In this document: positions 53,834 to 63,876 of the stretch, piece by piece
Position numbering within the stretch: the first letter of the stretch is position 1
Layout: each line of letters opens with the position of its first letter
From: Pseudomonas brenneri
Lineage (GTDB): Bacteria > Pseudomonadota > Gammaproteobacteria > Pseudomonadales > Pseudomonadaceae
NCBI RefSeq assembly: GCF_007858285.1
Contig: NZ_VFIL01000001.1
Location: 558,001 to 622,000, forward strand
Direction: 5' to 3'
DNA: 64,000 nt
Made by a program: the position numbers and the translations under genes
Notes under the pieces: generated by a model
Told to the model about the DNA's origin: nothing
The model's database searches: none
Seen by the model: the letters and a program-made list of their open reading frames with translations, nothing else

Positions 53834-55420
53834 ATGACTCGCATACGCAAGTGGCTACCGAAGCTGGCCCTGGTGGCGGCTTCAGTGATGGGGGCCGGGG
53901 CAACCGCCTTGGCCGCCGAAAAGCCGAATATCCTGGTGATATTCGGCGATGACATCGGGCAAACCAATATCAGCGCCTATTCCATGGGCGTGGTGGGCTA
54001 CAAGACCCCGAACATCGACCGCATCGCCAAAGAAGGCATGATGTTCACCGATTACTACGCGGAGAACAGCTGTACCGCCGGGCGTTCATCCTTTATCACG
54101 GGCCAGACGCCGTTGCGCACGGGCTTGTCGAAGGTCGGCGCACCGGGCGCATCGGTGGGCCTGCAAAAGCGCGATATCACCATCGCCCAGGCCCTCAAGT
54201 CACTGGGCTATGCCACCGGCCAGTTCGGCAAGAACCACTTGGGTGACAAAGACGAATACCTGCCGACCAACCACGGTTTCGACGAGTTTTTCGGCAACCT
54301 CTACCACCTCAATGCTGAAGAGGAACCCGAGCGGCCCTATTGGCCCAAGGACGACCCTGACTTCGTCAAGGCCAACTCGCCGCGTGGGGTAATCCACAGT
54401 TTTGCCGACGGCAAGATCGAGGACACCGGTGCCTTGACCACCAAGCGCATGGAGACCATCGACGACGAAACCACCGCTGCCGCCCAGGCGTTCATCAAGA
54501 AGCAGGCCGAGGCCGACAAGCCGTTCTTTGTGTGGATGAACACCACCCGCATGCACTTGTTCACCCATGTGCGTGAGTCGATGAAAGGCCAGAGCGGCAT
54601 GCCCGGCAACGAGTATGCCGATGGCATGCTGGAGCATGACGGCGACGTCGGTAAACTCCTGCAAACCCTCGACGACCTGAAAATCGCCGACAACACCATC
54701 GTGGTCTACACCACTGATAACGGGCCGAATCAGTTCTCCTGGCCGGATGCGGCGACCACGCCGTTTCGCAACGAGAAGAACTCCAACTGGGAAGGTGCCT
54801 ATCGCGTGCCGGCGATGATTCGCTGGCCGGGCAAGATCAAGCCGGCCGAGGTCTCCAACGAGATGTTCTCGGGCATGGACTGGTTCCCGACCCTGCTCGC
54901 GGCCGCGGGTGATACCGAGGTCAAGGACAAGCTGCTCAAAGGCTGGGCGCCCACCGCAGGCGGTGGCAATTTCAAGGTGCACCTGGATGGTTTCAACCAA
55001 CTGCCGTACCTGACAGGCCAGCAACCCAAGGGCGCACGCGACGAGTTCTACTACTTCAACGATGACGGGGTGCTGGTTTCGGCGCGCTTTGGCAACTGGA
55101 AAGCCGTGTACTGCGAACAGCGCGCGCCCGGTGGGTTCAAGGTGTGGAGCGAGCCGTTCGTGTGCCTGCGGGTACCGAAGATCTTCAACTTGCGCATGGA
55201 CCCGTTTGAGCGGGCAGACATCGTCTCTGATCAGTATTACGACTGGAGCACGAAAAACGTCTACCTGGTTGCGGTAGCGGTGACCAAATCGGCGAAGTTC
55301 CTCCAAACCTTTGTCGAATACCCACCGAGCCAGAAACCGGCGAGCTTCAGCATCGACCAGATTCGTGCAGCGGTGGATGCGAAGATTGCCGAGAAGGCTA
55401 AAGCACAGCCTGCACAATAA
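53834..55420 (+). CDS. Periplasmic sulfatase (arylsulfatase-like)
   Basis: A 528-residue alkaline-phosphatase-superfamily sulfatase with signal peptide (LALVAASVMGAGATALAA). Metal ligands are in NILVIFGDDIGQTNISAYS and YTTDNGPNQF. The formylglycine site reads SCTAGRSSFITGQ, i.e. C-x-A-x-R, the cysteine-type signal needing a formylglycine-generating enzyme, which is not in the window. A long C-terminal part (about 380-528) has YYFNDDGVLVSARFGNWK. The ATG at 53834 follows AGGAG. It lies 76 bp behind the HAD gene and ends at a strong terminator, closing the locus. The natural substrate is unknown. Confidence 0.9.
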   Translation: MTRIRKWLPKLALVAASVMGAGATALAAEKPNILVIFGDDIGQTNISAYSMGVVGYKTPNIDRIAKEGMMFTDYYAENSCTAGRSSFITGQTPLRTGLSKVGAPGASVGLQKRDITIAQALKSLGYATGQFGKNHLGDKDEYLPTNHGFDEFFGNLYHLNAEEEPERPYWPKDDPDFVKANSPRGVIHSFADGKIEDTGALTTKRMETIDDETTAAAQAFIKKQAEADKPFFVWMNTTRMHLFTHVRESMKGQSGMPGNEYADGMLEHDGDVGKLLQTLDDLKIADNTIVVYTTDNGPNQFSWPDAATTPFRNEKNSNWEGAYRVPAMIRWPGKIKPAEVSNEMFSGMDWFPTLLAAAGDTEVKDKLLKGWAPTAGGGNFKVHLDGFNQLPYLTGQQPKGARDEFYYFNDDGVLVSARFGNWKAVYCEQRAPGGFKVWSEPFVCLRVPKIFNLRMDPFERADIVSDQYYDWSTKNVYLVAVAVTKSAKFLQTFVEYPPSQKPASFSIDQIRAAVDAKIAEKAKAQPAQ

Positions 55421-55430
55421 AGGGCTGAAC

Positions 55431-55458
55431 GCCGCTCACCCAGGGTGAGCGGCATTTT
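55431..55458 (+). terminator. Intrinsic terminator after the sulfatase gene
   Basis: Nine-bp stem gccgctcac (55431-55439) / gtgagcggc (55445-55453) with a short loop, followed by atttttat. It marks the 3' end of the envelope locus. Confidence 0.9.
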
Positions 55459-55460
55459 TA

Positions 55461-55560
55461 TGTAGGCGCGAGCTTGCTCGCGAAAAATGCAAGCGCGCCG
55501 CGTTTATCCAGAATGTGCGCGTAATCGTTGGCGTTTTTCGCGAGCAAGCTCGCTCCTACA
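55461..55560. repeat. REP pair (inverted)
   Basis: Inverted copies tgtaggcgcgagcttgctcg (from 55461) and cgagcaagctcgctcctaca (to 55560), directly behind the terminator and directly before the membrane spermidine-synthase-like gene. Its spacer resembles those of the pairs at 19007 and 23483 (gcgttt...cgcgta/tatcgttg), so all three are one BIME family. Confidence 0.88.
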
Positions 55561-55574
55561 GGGGGCTCCACTCA

Positions 55575-58061
55575 ATGTCTTCACGCTCCGCTGCCATGGT
55601 TCAAACTCAAATCACCTCCACCCTGCTGATCCCCGCCCTGCTGCTGTTCACCTCCGGCGCCGCCGCCCTGGTGTATCAGGTGCTATGGATCAAGCAGTTG
55701 TCGCTGGTGGTCGGGGTCGAGGTCTATGCCATTACCACTGGGATCAGTGCGTTCTTTGCCGGGCTGGCCCTGGGCAGCCTGCTGTTTGGCCGCTGGGCCG
55801 ACCGTCTCGCCCGGCCGCTGGTGCTGTACGCGGCACTGGAAATTTTTGTCGCCGTGCTGGGGGTCAGCGCCACGTTGGCTCTGGGCATGGCCGCCAGCCC
55901 GTTTGCCTGGCTGGAGCAACGCATCGGCCTGTTCGCCTGGATCCTGCCCTTCGTCCTAGTCGGTTTGCCCGCCTTGTTGATGGGCGGCACCCTGCCGGTA
56001 CTGGTACGCGCCCTCAACGTCGATGCCAAGGACCTGGGCCAGGCCGGTGGCCGACTGTATGCCGCGAACACCGCCGGGGCGATCGTCGGCACCTTGCTCA
56101 CCGCCTTTGTGCTGATCGCCACCTTTGGCGTGCGCGGCAGTGCCCTGGTGGCCGCCCTGCTCAACCTGCTGGCCGCCGTCGGCGCCTTGTTGTATGTGCG
56201 TCATCGCGCGACGGCGGCCAGCGTCCCGTCCAAGACGCAGCCGGCGCGCCTGGCACTGGTACTGTATGCCATCGCCGGTGGCGTGGCCCTGGGTTACGAA
56301 GTGGTCTGGTCGCAATCGATCGTGCAGTTCATGAGCACCCGCACCTACGCCTTTGCGGTGGTGTTGGCCACCTACCTGGCCGGGTTGTTTATCGGCAGCC
56401 AACTCATGGCGCGCCGGGTCGAACGCCTGCGCGATCCCTGGGGCGTGTTCGGCCTGTTGATCGCCGGGGCCGGGCTGGTGGCCCTGCTGGAAATCGCCCT
56501 GCTGGGCCGTTGGCTGGTGCTGTTGCAAACCCAGGCCGAGGCAATGGTGCTGAACCTGGGCGGCCTTGAGTTGGCGGGCATGAGCGCGCGTTTTGCGATG
56601 GCCGCCCTGTGCATTGTGTTTGTGCCCACCCTGTTGCTGGGCGCGGCGTTTCCCCTGGCGTTGCGCCTGAGTGTGGGCAGCGCGCATGTGGGCCGGGATG
56701 TGGGCGCGGTAGTGGCGTTCAACACCCTGGGCGGGATTGTCGGCGTCATGCTCTGCGGTTTTGTGCTGATTCCTTGGCTGGGTCTGGTGCGCACCCTGGG
56801 CCTGCTGGCAGTGATTGCCGGCGCGGTAGGTTACATCGCGGCACGGCGTGGCCATGGGGTGAAAAGGGGTCGGCGCCAGGCGGTGGTGGCTCTGGGCCTG
56901 TTGTCGCTGGCCGTGGCCCTGCTGACCCCGGTGGACCGCCTGGCCAACCTGCTGCCCGGCGCACGCAATGCCAGCCTCAAGTTTTACCAGGAAGGACGCG
57001 GTGCCACGGTCGCCGTGGTCACCCAGGGCAAAGGTGCACGGGCCTTTCAACGCCTGTATATCCAGGGCGTTTCCAACACCGGCGACGCCATGCCATCCCT
57101 GCGTTATATGCGCATCCAGGCCCTGTTGCCGCTGCTGATCCATAACGGTGAACCCCGCTCGGCCCTGGTGATCGGCTTTGGCACCGGTATCACCGCGGGC
57201 GCACTGTTGCGTTATCCGGGGCTGGAACAACGGGTGGTCGCCGAGTTGCTGCCTGCGGTGGTGCAAGCGGCGCCCCTGTTCAAGGGCAACTACAACGCCG
57301 CCAGCGATCCCGGCGTGCAAGTGCGCTTGCGCGACGGTCGCCAGGAACTGCTGCGCAGCCCCCAGGCCTACGACTTGATCACCCTGGAGCCGCCACCGCC
57401 CTCCGCCGCCGGCGTGGTCAACCTGTATTCGCGCGACTTCTATCAATTGGCCGCGCGCCGCCTGGAGAAACACGGCCTGCTGGCCCAATGGCTGCCACTG
57501 CCAACACAGAACATCGAAGATTCGCAGTCATTGGTGCGCAGCTTTCTCGATGTGTTTCCCTACGCCAGCCTGTGGACCAGCGAATTCCACGAAATGCTGC
57601 TGGTGGGTTCCATGGAGCCCATCGAGCTGGACGCCGCGCGCATCCGCCAGCGCTTCGAACAAGCCCCGGTACGCAGTGCCCTGGCCGAGGTCGGCATTGA
57701 CTCGGCAGCGACCTTGCTGGCCACCTGGGTCACCGATCGCAATGGGCTGGAGCGTTTTGCCGGGCAGGCCCTGGCGGTCACCGATGATCAACCACGCATC
57801 GAATACGCACCATGGGTGCGCAGCCAGGAGATCAAGCGGGTATTGCCGGCATTACTGGACTTGCGGGTAAGCGCACCGCTGCGCAATGCCGACCCGGCAT
57901 TCTCGCGGACCCTGGACGCAGAGCAGCAACGCCTGATGCAGTTCTACCGCGCCAGCCTGCATGCCTACGAGGGTGATCGCGCGGCGTGGGGGCGGGATAT
58001 CCGGCAAGTGTTGCAGGAAGATGGCGCCAACCCGTATTACCGCTGGTTTGTCGGCGATTGA
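55575..58061 (+). CDS. Membrane spermidine-synthase-like protein (MFS-like domain fused to SpeE-like fold)
   Basis: An 828-residue protein: about 12-14 hydrophobic helices in residues 10-450, arranged in two similar halves (LFTSGAAALVYQVLWIKQLSLVVG; LALVLYAIAGGVALGYEVVWSQSIVQF), then a Rossmann domain like spermidine synthase (ALVIGFGTGITAGALLRYPG). The SpeE active site normally reads D-[ST]-[ST]-D-P; here it is TLEPPPPSAAG, so both aspartates are missing and aminopropyl transfer is unlikely. The ATG at 55575 follows GGGGG; a REP pair lies just upstream. It is a separate transcription unit from the sulfatase. Function unknown. Confidence 0.83.
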   Translation: MSSRSAAMVQTQITSTLLIPALLLFTSGAAALVYQVLWIKQLSLVVGVEVYAITTGISAFFAGLALGSLLFGRWADRLARPLVLYAALEIFVAVLGVSATLALGMAASPFAWLEQRIGLFAWILPFVLVGLPALLMGGTLPVLVRALNVDAKDLGQAGGRLYAANTAGAIVGTLLTAFVLIATFGVRGSALVAALLNLLAAVGALLYVRHRATAASVPSKTQPARLALVLYAIAGGVALGYEVVWSQSIVQFMSTRTYAFAVVLATYLAGLFIGSQLMARRVERLRDPWGVFGLLIAGAGLVALLEIALLGRWLVLLQTQAEAMVLNLGGLELAGMSARFAMAALCIVFVPTLLLGAAFPLALRLSVGSAHVGRDVGAVVAFNTLGGIVGVMLCGFVLIPWLGLVRTLGLLAVIAGAVGYIAARRGHGVKRGRRQAVVALGLLSLAVALLTPVDRLANLLPGARNASLKFYQEGRGATVAVVTQGKGARAFQRLYIQGVSNTGDAMPSLRYMRIQALLPLLIHNGEPRSALVIGFGTGITAGALLRYPGLEQRVVAELLPAVVQAAPLFKGNYNAASDPGVQVRLRDGRQELLRSPQAYDLITLEPPPPSAAGVVNLYSRDFYQLAARRLEKHGLLAQWLPLPTQNIEDSQSLVRSFLDVFPYASLWTSEFHEMLLVGSMEPIELDAARIRQRFEQAPVRSALAEVGIDSAATLLATWVTDRNGLERFAGQALAVTDDQPRIEYAPWVRSQEIKRVLPALLDLRVSAPLRNADPAFSRTLDAEQQRLMQFYRASLHAYEGDRAAWGRDIRQVLQEDGANPYYRWFVGD

Positions 58062-58064
58062 CGT

Positions 58065-58090
58065 GTAGGAGCTGGCTTGCCAGCTCCTAC
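58065..58090. repeat. Single REP palindrome
   Basis: gtaggagctggc (58065-58076) and gccagctcctac (58079-58090) form a 12-bp stem with a two-base centre. It is located between convergent genes and may stop both transcripts. Confidence 0.85.
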
Positions 58091-58102
58091 CGTGAGGGCG
58101 GG

Positions 58103-58774
58103 TTATTGGGTTTTGAGCTTGACGTACGACTGATGCAGGTCCGCCGCCCAGCCATCCATCACAGCCTTCACGTCGGCTGCTTTCATGACCTGGGTATCGT
58201 TGTCCAAAGGCTTGCCCGTGCCTTTACGCACGACTTGGGCAATCACGCGGCCGCTGTCACCATCGAGAAACTGCGCCTCGGTACCCAGGGTGGTTTCCTG
58301 GTCGCGAATCCCTGTGCCAGTGCTGACCGCTGCTGCCACCAGGGCGACCGGAATGAATTCGTAGGGCTTGAGGCCTTCAGTCTTGCGACTGACAGCAGTA
58401 ATGGCCGCCCGCACCACAATCACCCCAGGGCCCGGTGCATTGGCCAGTGGCAGTGACTTGACCAGCTCACGCTTGAGCGCCTGGTTGTAGTACTCGTTGA
58501 TGCTGCGCAAAGTGTCTTCGGGAATCTGCGCGGTGGCCTGGGGCTTGGGGAAGAACTGGGTCGGCTCGATGTACACCGAGGTGTAGCGGTTCAGATTCAG
58601 CTTGGGATCGACCCAGCGCATCACCTCTGCGCCCGACGGCGACTTGGCTTCGCGTAAATGACTGTAGTCCGAGAGAAAGCCCGAGTATTCGTCCGGCTGG
58701 GGGACTTTACTCGCGCACCCGGCAACCCCGAGTGAGGCAATACACAGTGTGCTGATCATTAGCCCTAGCTTCAT
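58103..58774 (-). CDS. DUF3313 lipoprotein
   Basis: A 223-residue protein with a lipoprotein signal (LMISTLCIASLGVAGCAS; lipobox GVAGC, lipidated Cys about residue 20). The rest matches DUF3313: YSGFLSDYSHLREAKSPSGAEVMRWVDP, YTSVYIEPTQFFP, and PGVIVVRAAITAVSRK. The residue after the Cys is Ala, not Asp, so outer-membrane sorting is expected. AAGGAG precedes the ATG. No function is known for the family. Confidence 0.9.
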   Translation of the reverse strand: MKLGLMISTLCIASLGVAGCASKVPQPDEYSGFLSDYSHLREAKSPSGAEVMRWVDPKLNLNRYTSVYIEPTQFFPKPQATAQIPEDTLRSINEYYNQALKRELVKSLPLANAPGPGVIVVRAAITAVSRKTEGLKPYEFIPVALVAAAVSTGTGIRDQETTLGTEAQFLDGDSGRVIAQVVRKGTGKPLDNDTQVMKAADVKAVMDGWAADLHQSYVKLKTQ

Positions 58775-58967
58775 GGTGCGACTCCTTGGTGTTTATCGTC
58801 GAAATGTGAAGTTACAGGTATAGCCAACTCTTGGGAAATAACCTGCCGGTTGCGCGCATGTGCGGCTTATTTCACCGCATCGATTTGACAGGCATCCAAC
58901 CTGCGTCAAAGCTGCACACAGCTAAAGCACGCCGTAGAGCGTCAACGCATCGGACATCGGAAGTCGT

Positions 58968-61271
58968 ATGCCCAAGGTTACCCACCGTGATTCACCCCGT
59001 CGCTATCTCTACCCACTGTTGATTGCCGTTGTGCTGCTGGCGATGGCCGGGATCTGGCTGTTCCTCCAGGCCAGTACGCCCAGGCTGCCGTTACCGGTGC
59101 CTGCACCTGTGGCAGTGGTGGCCAAACCGGCGGCGCTGCCACCTGCGCAAATGGTCGACGAGCAACAGTGCCAGGGTTGCCATCAACCCCAGGCCAAGGA
59201 CTGGCGTGGGTCGCACCATCAACTGGCGATGCAGCTGGCAACGCCTGCAACAGTGCCGGCTGACTTCAATAATGCAGCGTTCCAGGGCGAAGGCGAGACC
59301 ACCCGGTTCTTTCGCCGGGGCGATGAGTTCTGGGTCAACACCCCTGGCGGCGACGGCAAGGCCTTGGACTTCAAGGTCGCCTACACCTTCGGCATCGCGC
59401 CCTTGCAGCAATACCTGATCGACGTCGGCGATGGACGTTTGCAGGCCCTGGGCGTGGCCTGGGATACCGAAAAAAACCGCTGGTTCCACCTCTATCCCGG
59501 CCAAGGCGTGAACTTCAAGAACCCGCTGCACTGGAGCAAATCGAGCCAGAACGCCAATTTCATGTGCGTGGAATGCCACACCACCGGCTATAAACGCAAC
59601 TTCGATGCGGCCGGCAACACCTTCGACAGCCAATGGAACAGCCTCGGCGTCGGCTGCCAGGCCTGCCATGGCCCAGCGTCCAACCATGTGCAATGGGCGG
59701 CAAAAAAAGGCGACCTGCTGCATGCCGGTTTTGCCGTGGACTTGAAGGACAAGGACGCCACTGTCGAACTCGAAACCTGCGCCCGCTGCCACGCCCGTCG
59801 TGCACCATTGGGTGACGGCTATACCGTAGGCAAACGCCTGATGGACGACTACCTGCCCAGCGCCCTCACCCGCGAACTGTATGCCCTGGACGGCAAGATC
59901 AAGGACGAGGTGTTTGAGCACGGCTCCTTCGCCCAAAGCAAGATGGCCGACAAAGGCGTACGTTGCACCGACTGCCACAACCCCCATAGCAACCAACTGA
60001 AAGCCCCCGGCAATGGCGTGTGCCTGCAATGCCACAACACCGCGGGCAAGACCGCTGTTGCCTCGGTAGATGGCCGGGGTTTGCAGGCCAAGAACTACGA
60101 AGCACCGGAGCACACGCGCCATGTCGCCGGGCAGCCCGGGTCGTTTTGCGTCGATTGCCATATGCCCGGCAAGGTCTACATGGGCAATGACTTTCGTCAT
60201 GACCACAGTTTCAGCATTCCCAACCCCGAGCGCGCCGCCAGGCTCGGTACCCCGGACGCCTGCCTGGCCTGCCACCAGGGCAAGGCCGGCGACAAGATCA
60301 CCGCGCAATTCAAACTGTGGGACCACAGCCAGACACTCCAGGCCCCGCGCTACGACGAAAGCCTGGCGTTGATTCGCGGCGGCCAGCCGGGCGCTGCACA
60401 AGCGCTGTATGAGCAGTTGGCGCGCAATAATCTGCCGGCAATCCAACGCGCCACGCTGCTGGCCGAATTGGTCAACTACCCGAGCGAACAGGCGCTGAAA
60501 CTGGCGACCAAGGACCTGGGCAACCCTGCCCCACAGGTGCGCGAGAGTGCGCTACGGGCGGTCAGCGCCTTTGTGCCACCCGCCGAGCGCATCACGCTGT
60601 ATGCCCCCCTGCTGAAGGACCCGGTGCGTGCGGTGCGCATCCTCGCCGCGCGGGATCTGCTCAGTGTCGCGGCGCAAGGCCTGGGCCCGGCCTGGGAGCA
60701 GGCCATCGGAGAGTATGAAAACGTGCAACTGAGCCTGCAGGAACGCGCCGAAGCCAACCTCAACCTGGCCATGCTGTACCAGGCCAGCGGCCGCGCTGGT
60801 CAGGTCGAAGCCCAACTGCGCACCGCACTGCTGCGCGACCCGGACTTCTACCCGGCACTGGTGACCCTCGCGCAGTGGCTGGAGGCCAATGGCCGTGGCG
60901 AAGAAGCCCGGCGCCTGGTGGCCGATAACCTCAAGCAGCATCCCGAAGCCGCGTTGCTGCAACACACCCAGGGGCTGATGCTGATTCGCCAGGGCAATAC
61001 GGCACCAGCGCTGGCGCATTTGCGTGAGGCGGCCCGCCTGGAACCGGGCAACGGGCAGTACAGCTTTGTGCTGGCGGTGGCGTTGCACGACGGTGGCCAG
61101 GTCGACAAGGCCTGCCAGCAGTTGGAAGACCTGCTCAAGCGCCAACCGTATAACCGTAATGCGCGGTTGTCGTTGATCCAGTACTACCTGGAGAACGGCC
61201 AGGAACCGAAAGCGCAGATGGTGATGCAATCGTGGAAGCAGTTGAATCCACAAGACCCGGCCTTGAAATAA
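58968..61271 (+). CDS. Eight-haem cytochrome c with HEAT/TPR C-terminal domain
   Basis: A 767-residue membrane-anchored periplasmic protein. Residues about 13-33 are a signal anchor (YLYPLLIAVVLLAMAGIWLFL). Eight CXXCH haem sites follow at about C68, C200, C230, C271, C333, C352, C394 and C432, with a substrate-like domain between the first two. The N-terminal half resembles octahaem/cytochrome c554-type proteins. From about residue 457 a HEAT-like stretch (NYPSEQALKLATKDL) and TPR repeats run to the end; this half is a paralogue of the protein at 30396-31454. GGAAG precedes the ATG. It lies upstream of an orphan ccoN, suggesting a respiratory electron-transfer role; any reductase activity is unproven. 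Confidence 0.88.
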   Translation: MPKVTHRDSPRRYLYPLLIAVVLLAMAGIWLFLQASTPRLPLPVPAPVAVVAKPAALPPAQMVDEQQCQGCHQPQAKDWRGSHHQLAMQLATPATVPADFNNAAFQGEGETTRFFRRGDEFWVNTPGGDGKALDFKVAYTFGIAPLQQYLIDVGDGRLQALGVAWDTEKNRWFHLYPGQGVNFKNPLHWSKSSQNANFMCVECHTTGYKRNFDAAGNTFDSQWNSLGVGCQACHGPASNHVQWAAKKGDLLHAGFAVDLKDKDATVELETCARCHARRAPLGDGYTVGKRLMDDYLPSALTRELYALDGKIKDEVFEHGSFAQSKMADKGVRCTDCHNPHSNQLKAPGNGVCLQCHNTAGKTAVASVDGRGLQAKNYEAPEHTRHVAGQPGSFCVDCHMPGKVYMGNDFRHDHSFSIPNPERAARLGTPDACLACHQGKAGDKITAQFKLWDHSQTLQAPRYDESLALIRGGQPGAAQALYEQLARNNLPAIQRATLLAELVNYPSEQALKLATKDLGNPAPQVRESALRAVSAFVPPAERITLYAPLLKDPVRAVRILAARDLLSVAAQGLGPAWEQAIGEYENVQLSLQERAEANLNLAMLYQASGRAGQVEAQLRTALLRDPDFYPALVTLAQWLEANGRGEEARRLVADNLKQHPEAALLQHTQGLMLIRQGNTAPALAHLREAARLEPGNGQYSFVLAVALHDGGQVDKACQQLEDLLKRQPYNRNARLSLIQYYLENGQEPKAQMVMQSWKQLNPQDPALK

Positions 61272-61372
61272 CTAGGCCTGATCTTCAAGGGGGGGGCAGT
61301 GAGATACAACCGAACGCCGGTTGATCTAAGCGCCATAGCCGATGATGAGCGATTCCGCTTTTGGCAGTTTGT

Positions 61373-61384
61373 CGTTTTAAAACG
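61373..61384. promoter_or_regulatory. Perfect 12-bp palindrome in the ccoN upstream region
   Basis: CGTTTTAAAACG, an AT-centred palindrome about 160 bp before ccoN, fits a dimeric regulator site. No complete ANR/FNR box (TTGAT-N4-ATCAA) could be found; only a half-site TTGAT occurs at 61321. Confidence 0.35.
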
Positions 61385-61403
61385 CTACAGACCAAGATAA
61401 AAA

Positions 61404-61445
61404 CCATAAAACCATATCAGCCGAGGAATAACTGATGTTTTATGG
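61404..61445. other. Bulged hairpin in the ccoN leader region
   Basis: ccataaaac (61404-61412) pairs with gttttatgg (61437-61445), and atcag (61416-61420) with ctgat (61432-61436), giving a 14-bp stem with a 3-nt bulge and an 11-nt loop (ccgaggaataa). It has no T-run, so it is not a standard terminator. The loop contains GAGGAA, a purine-rich sequence, so an RNA structure regulating the downstream gene is possible. Confidence 0.35.
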
Positions 61446-61544
61446 CCTAAATTCTGATCCGTATTAATGTAGTTTTTCTGAGTCTGTTTTGTTTTCCATG
61501 GATTTCCTACAGTGCCCGGGACTTGAAACCGTGGAAGACTGACC

Positions 61545-62971
<1,427 letters not shown>

Positions 62972-62972
<1 letters not shown>

Positions 62973-63193
62973 TGTGGGAGGTTATCTTTAACCTGGCGAC
63001 GGTGATCTGCCTGTATGGCGCTGTGGAATATTGCCTGCGGGACCCGTCCGGGGAAGCCTTGGACGAGGCCAGTTTGATTCCGTTTGCCGACGACCCGCAA
63101 GTGGCACGGCGGGTCGAGTTGGCGACGGGCAAGCAGGTCAAGGCAGTGGCGCCTGAGGAGGCCAAGCCCGGTTGGGGCAACGTAGAGGTCTGA
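62972..63193 (+). CDS. Small CcoN4-associated protein, PA4134-like
   Basis: A 73-residue protein with one N-terminal hydrophobic helix (VIFNLATVICLYGAVEYCL) and a polar tail (EEAKPGWGNVEV). Its ATG shares the A of the ccoN stop (TGATG), so it is translationally coupled. It resembles the small gene next to ccoN4 in P. aeruginosa. A CcoQ-like stabilising role is a guess from size and topology. Confidence 0.82.
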
Positions 63194-63210
63194 AGGCCTG
63201 TTGAGCTTTG

Positions 63211-63238
63211 TGTGGGAGCGGGCTTGCTCGCTCCCACA
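63211..63238. repeat. REP-like palindrome / possible terminator
   Basis: tgtgggagcg and cgctcccaca (63211-63220 / 63229-63238) form a 10-bp stem around ggcttgct, followed by ttt. It differs from the other REPs by gtgggag for gtaggag. It lies between the convergent ccoN operon and the 63263 gene. Confidence 0.75.
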
Positions 63239-63262
63239 TTTGATTTGCGGTGATACCCGGAA

Positions 63263-63757
63263 TCAGCCGCGCTCGCGAGGGATCAGGCTCTGCAACTGCA
63301 AGGCCAGGAAGTTGGCATCAAAGGCAAAGGTGTCCGGGTCTTTCAGGCCATTGGTTTTCTTCCACAGCCAATCATTGGACCCCGGCAGCAATACCAGAGA
63401 AATACTGCCGTAGCGCGCAGCGGTCAGCCCCATCACCGACAACGAAATCAAGCCACCCGCCCCCATCACATCCGGCACGAACTCCACCGGTTTTCCGGCA
63501 ATATGAATGGTCAACTTTTCGGTCTTGAAGGTCGAAGTCTCCACCGGCACGCTCGGCCCGGACGCCACATAGGCCTCACGCTGCACCTCCAGCAAGCCGT
63601 CACTCTTGACCGGCGCCAGCCATTGCTCGATCTGGCCATACAGCTCGGTGATTTTCTGGGTCCAGTGGGCTGACTGCACCTCGAACTGCTGACGCTTGTG
63701 CGCTTCGCTGTCGGCGTAATGACGAAGCATCTCGCCCAGTTGCTGTACATCGTCCAT
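63263..63757 (-). CDS. Conserved hypothetical soluble protein
   Basis: A 164-residue protein with no signal or membrane helix. The N-terminal 55 residues are helical and polar (LRHYADSEAHKRQQFEVQSAHWTQKITELYGQIEQWL), and the remainder looks like a beta-rich domain (KLTIHIAGKPVEFVPDVMGAGG, GSISLVLLPGSNDWLWKK). The ATG at 63757 follows GAGGA by 8 nt. I do not recognise the family. Confidence 0.72.
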   Translation of the reverse strand: MDDVQQLGEMLRHYADSEAHKRQQFEVQSAHWTQKITELYGQIEQWLAPVKSDGLLEVQREAYVASGPSVPVETSTFKTEKLTIHIAGKPVEFVPDVMGAGGLISLSVMGLTAARYGSISLVLLPGSNDWLWKKTNGLKDPDTFAFDANFLALQLQSLIPRERG

Positions 63758-63876
63758 TGCGGTGTTCCTCGGGGACTGCAAACAACGATCATGGCAGATG
63801 CCGCACCGCCGCGTATGACTAACGCACCCGTGTTGGGTAAGGTGTGCCTTTCGCCCAACAGCTTGAGGAGCTTGGC

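Noticed and set aside
55956..57488. 510-codon minus-strand frame
   Set aside because: Antisense to the spermidine-synthase-like gene; very Gln/His-rich, no ribosome-binding site.
58831..59022. 63-codon plus-strand frame before the multihaem gene
   Set aside because: No ribosome-binding site, runs into the start of the cytochrome gene in another frame, no recognisable features.
61321..61334. Possible ANR/FNR box ahead of ccoN
   Set aside because: Only the left half TTGAT is present; the right half reads GCGCC, not ATCAA.
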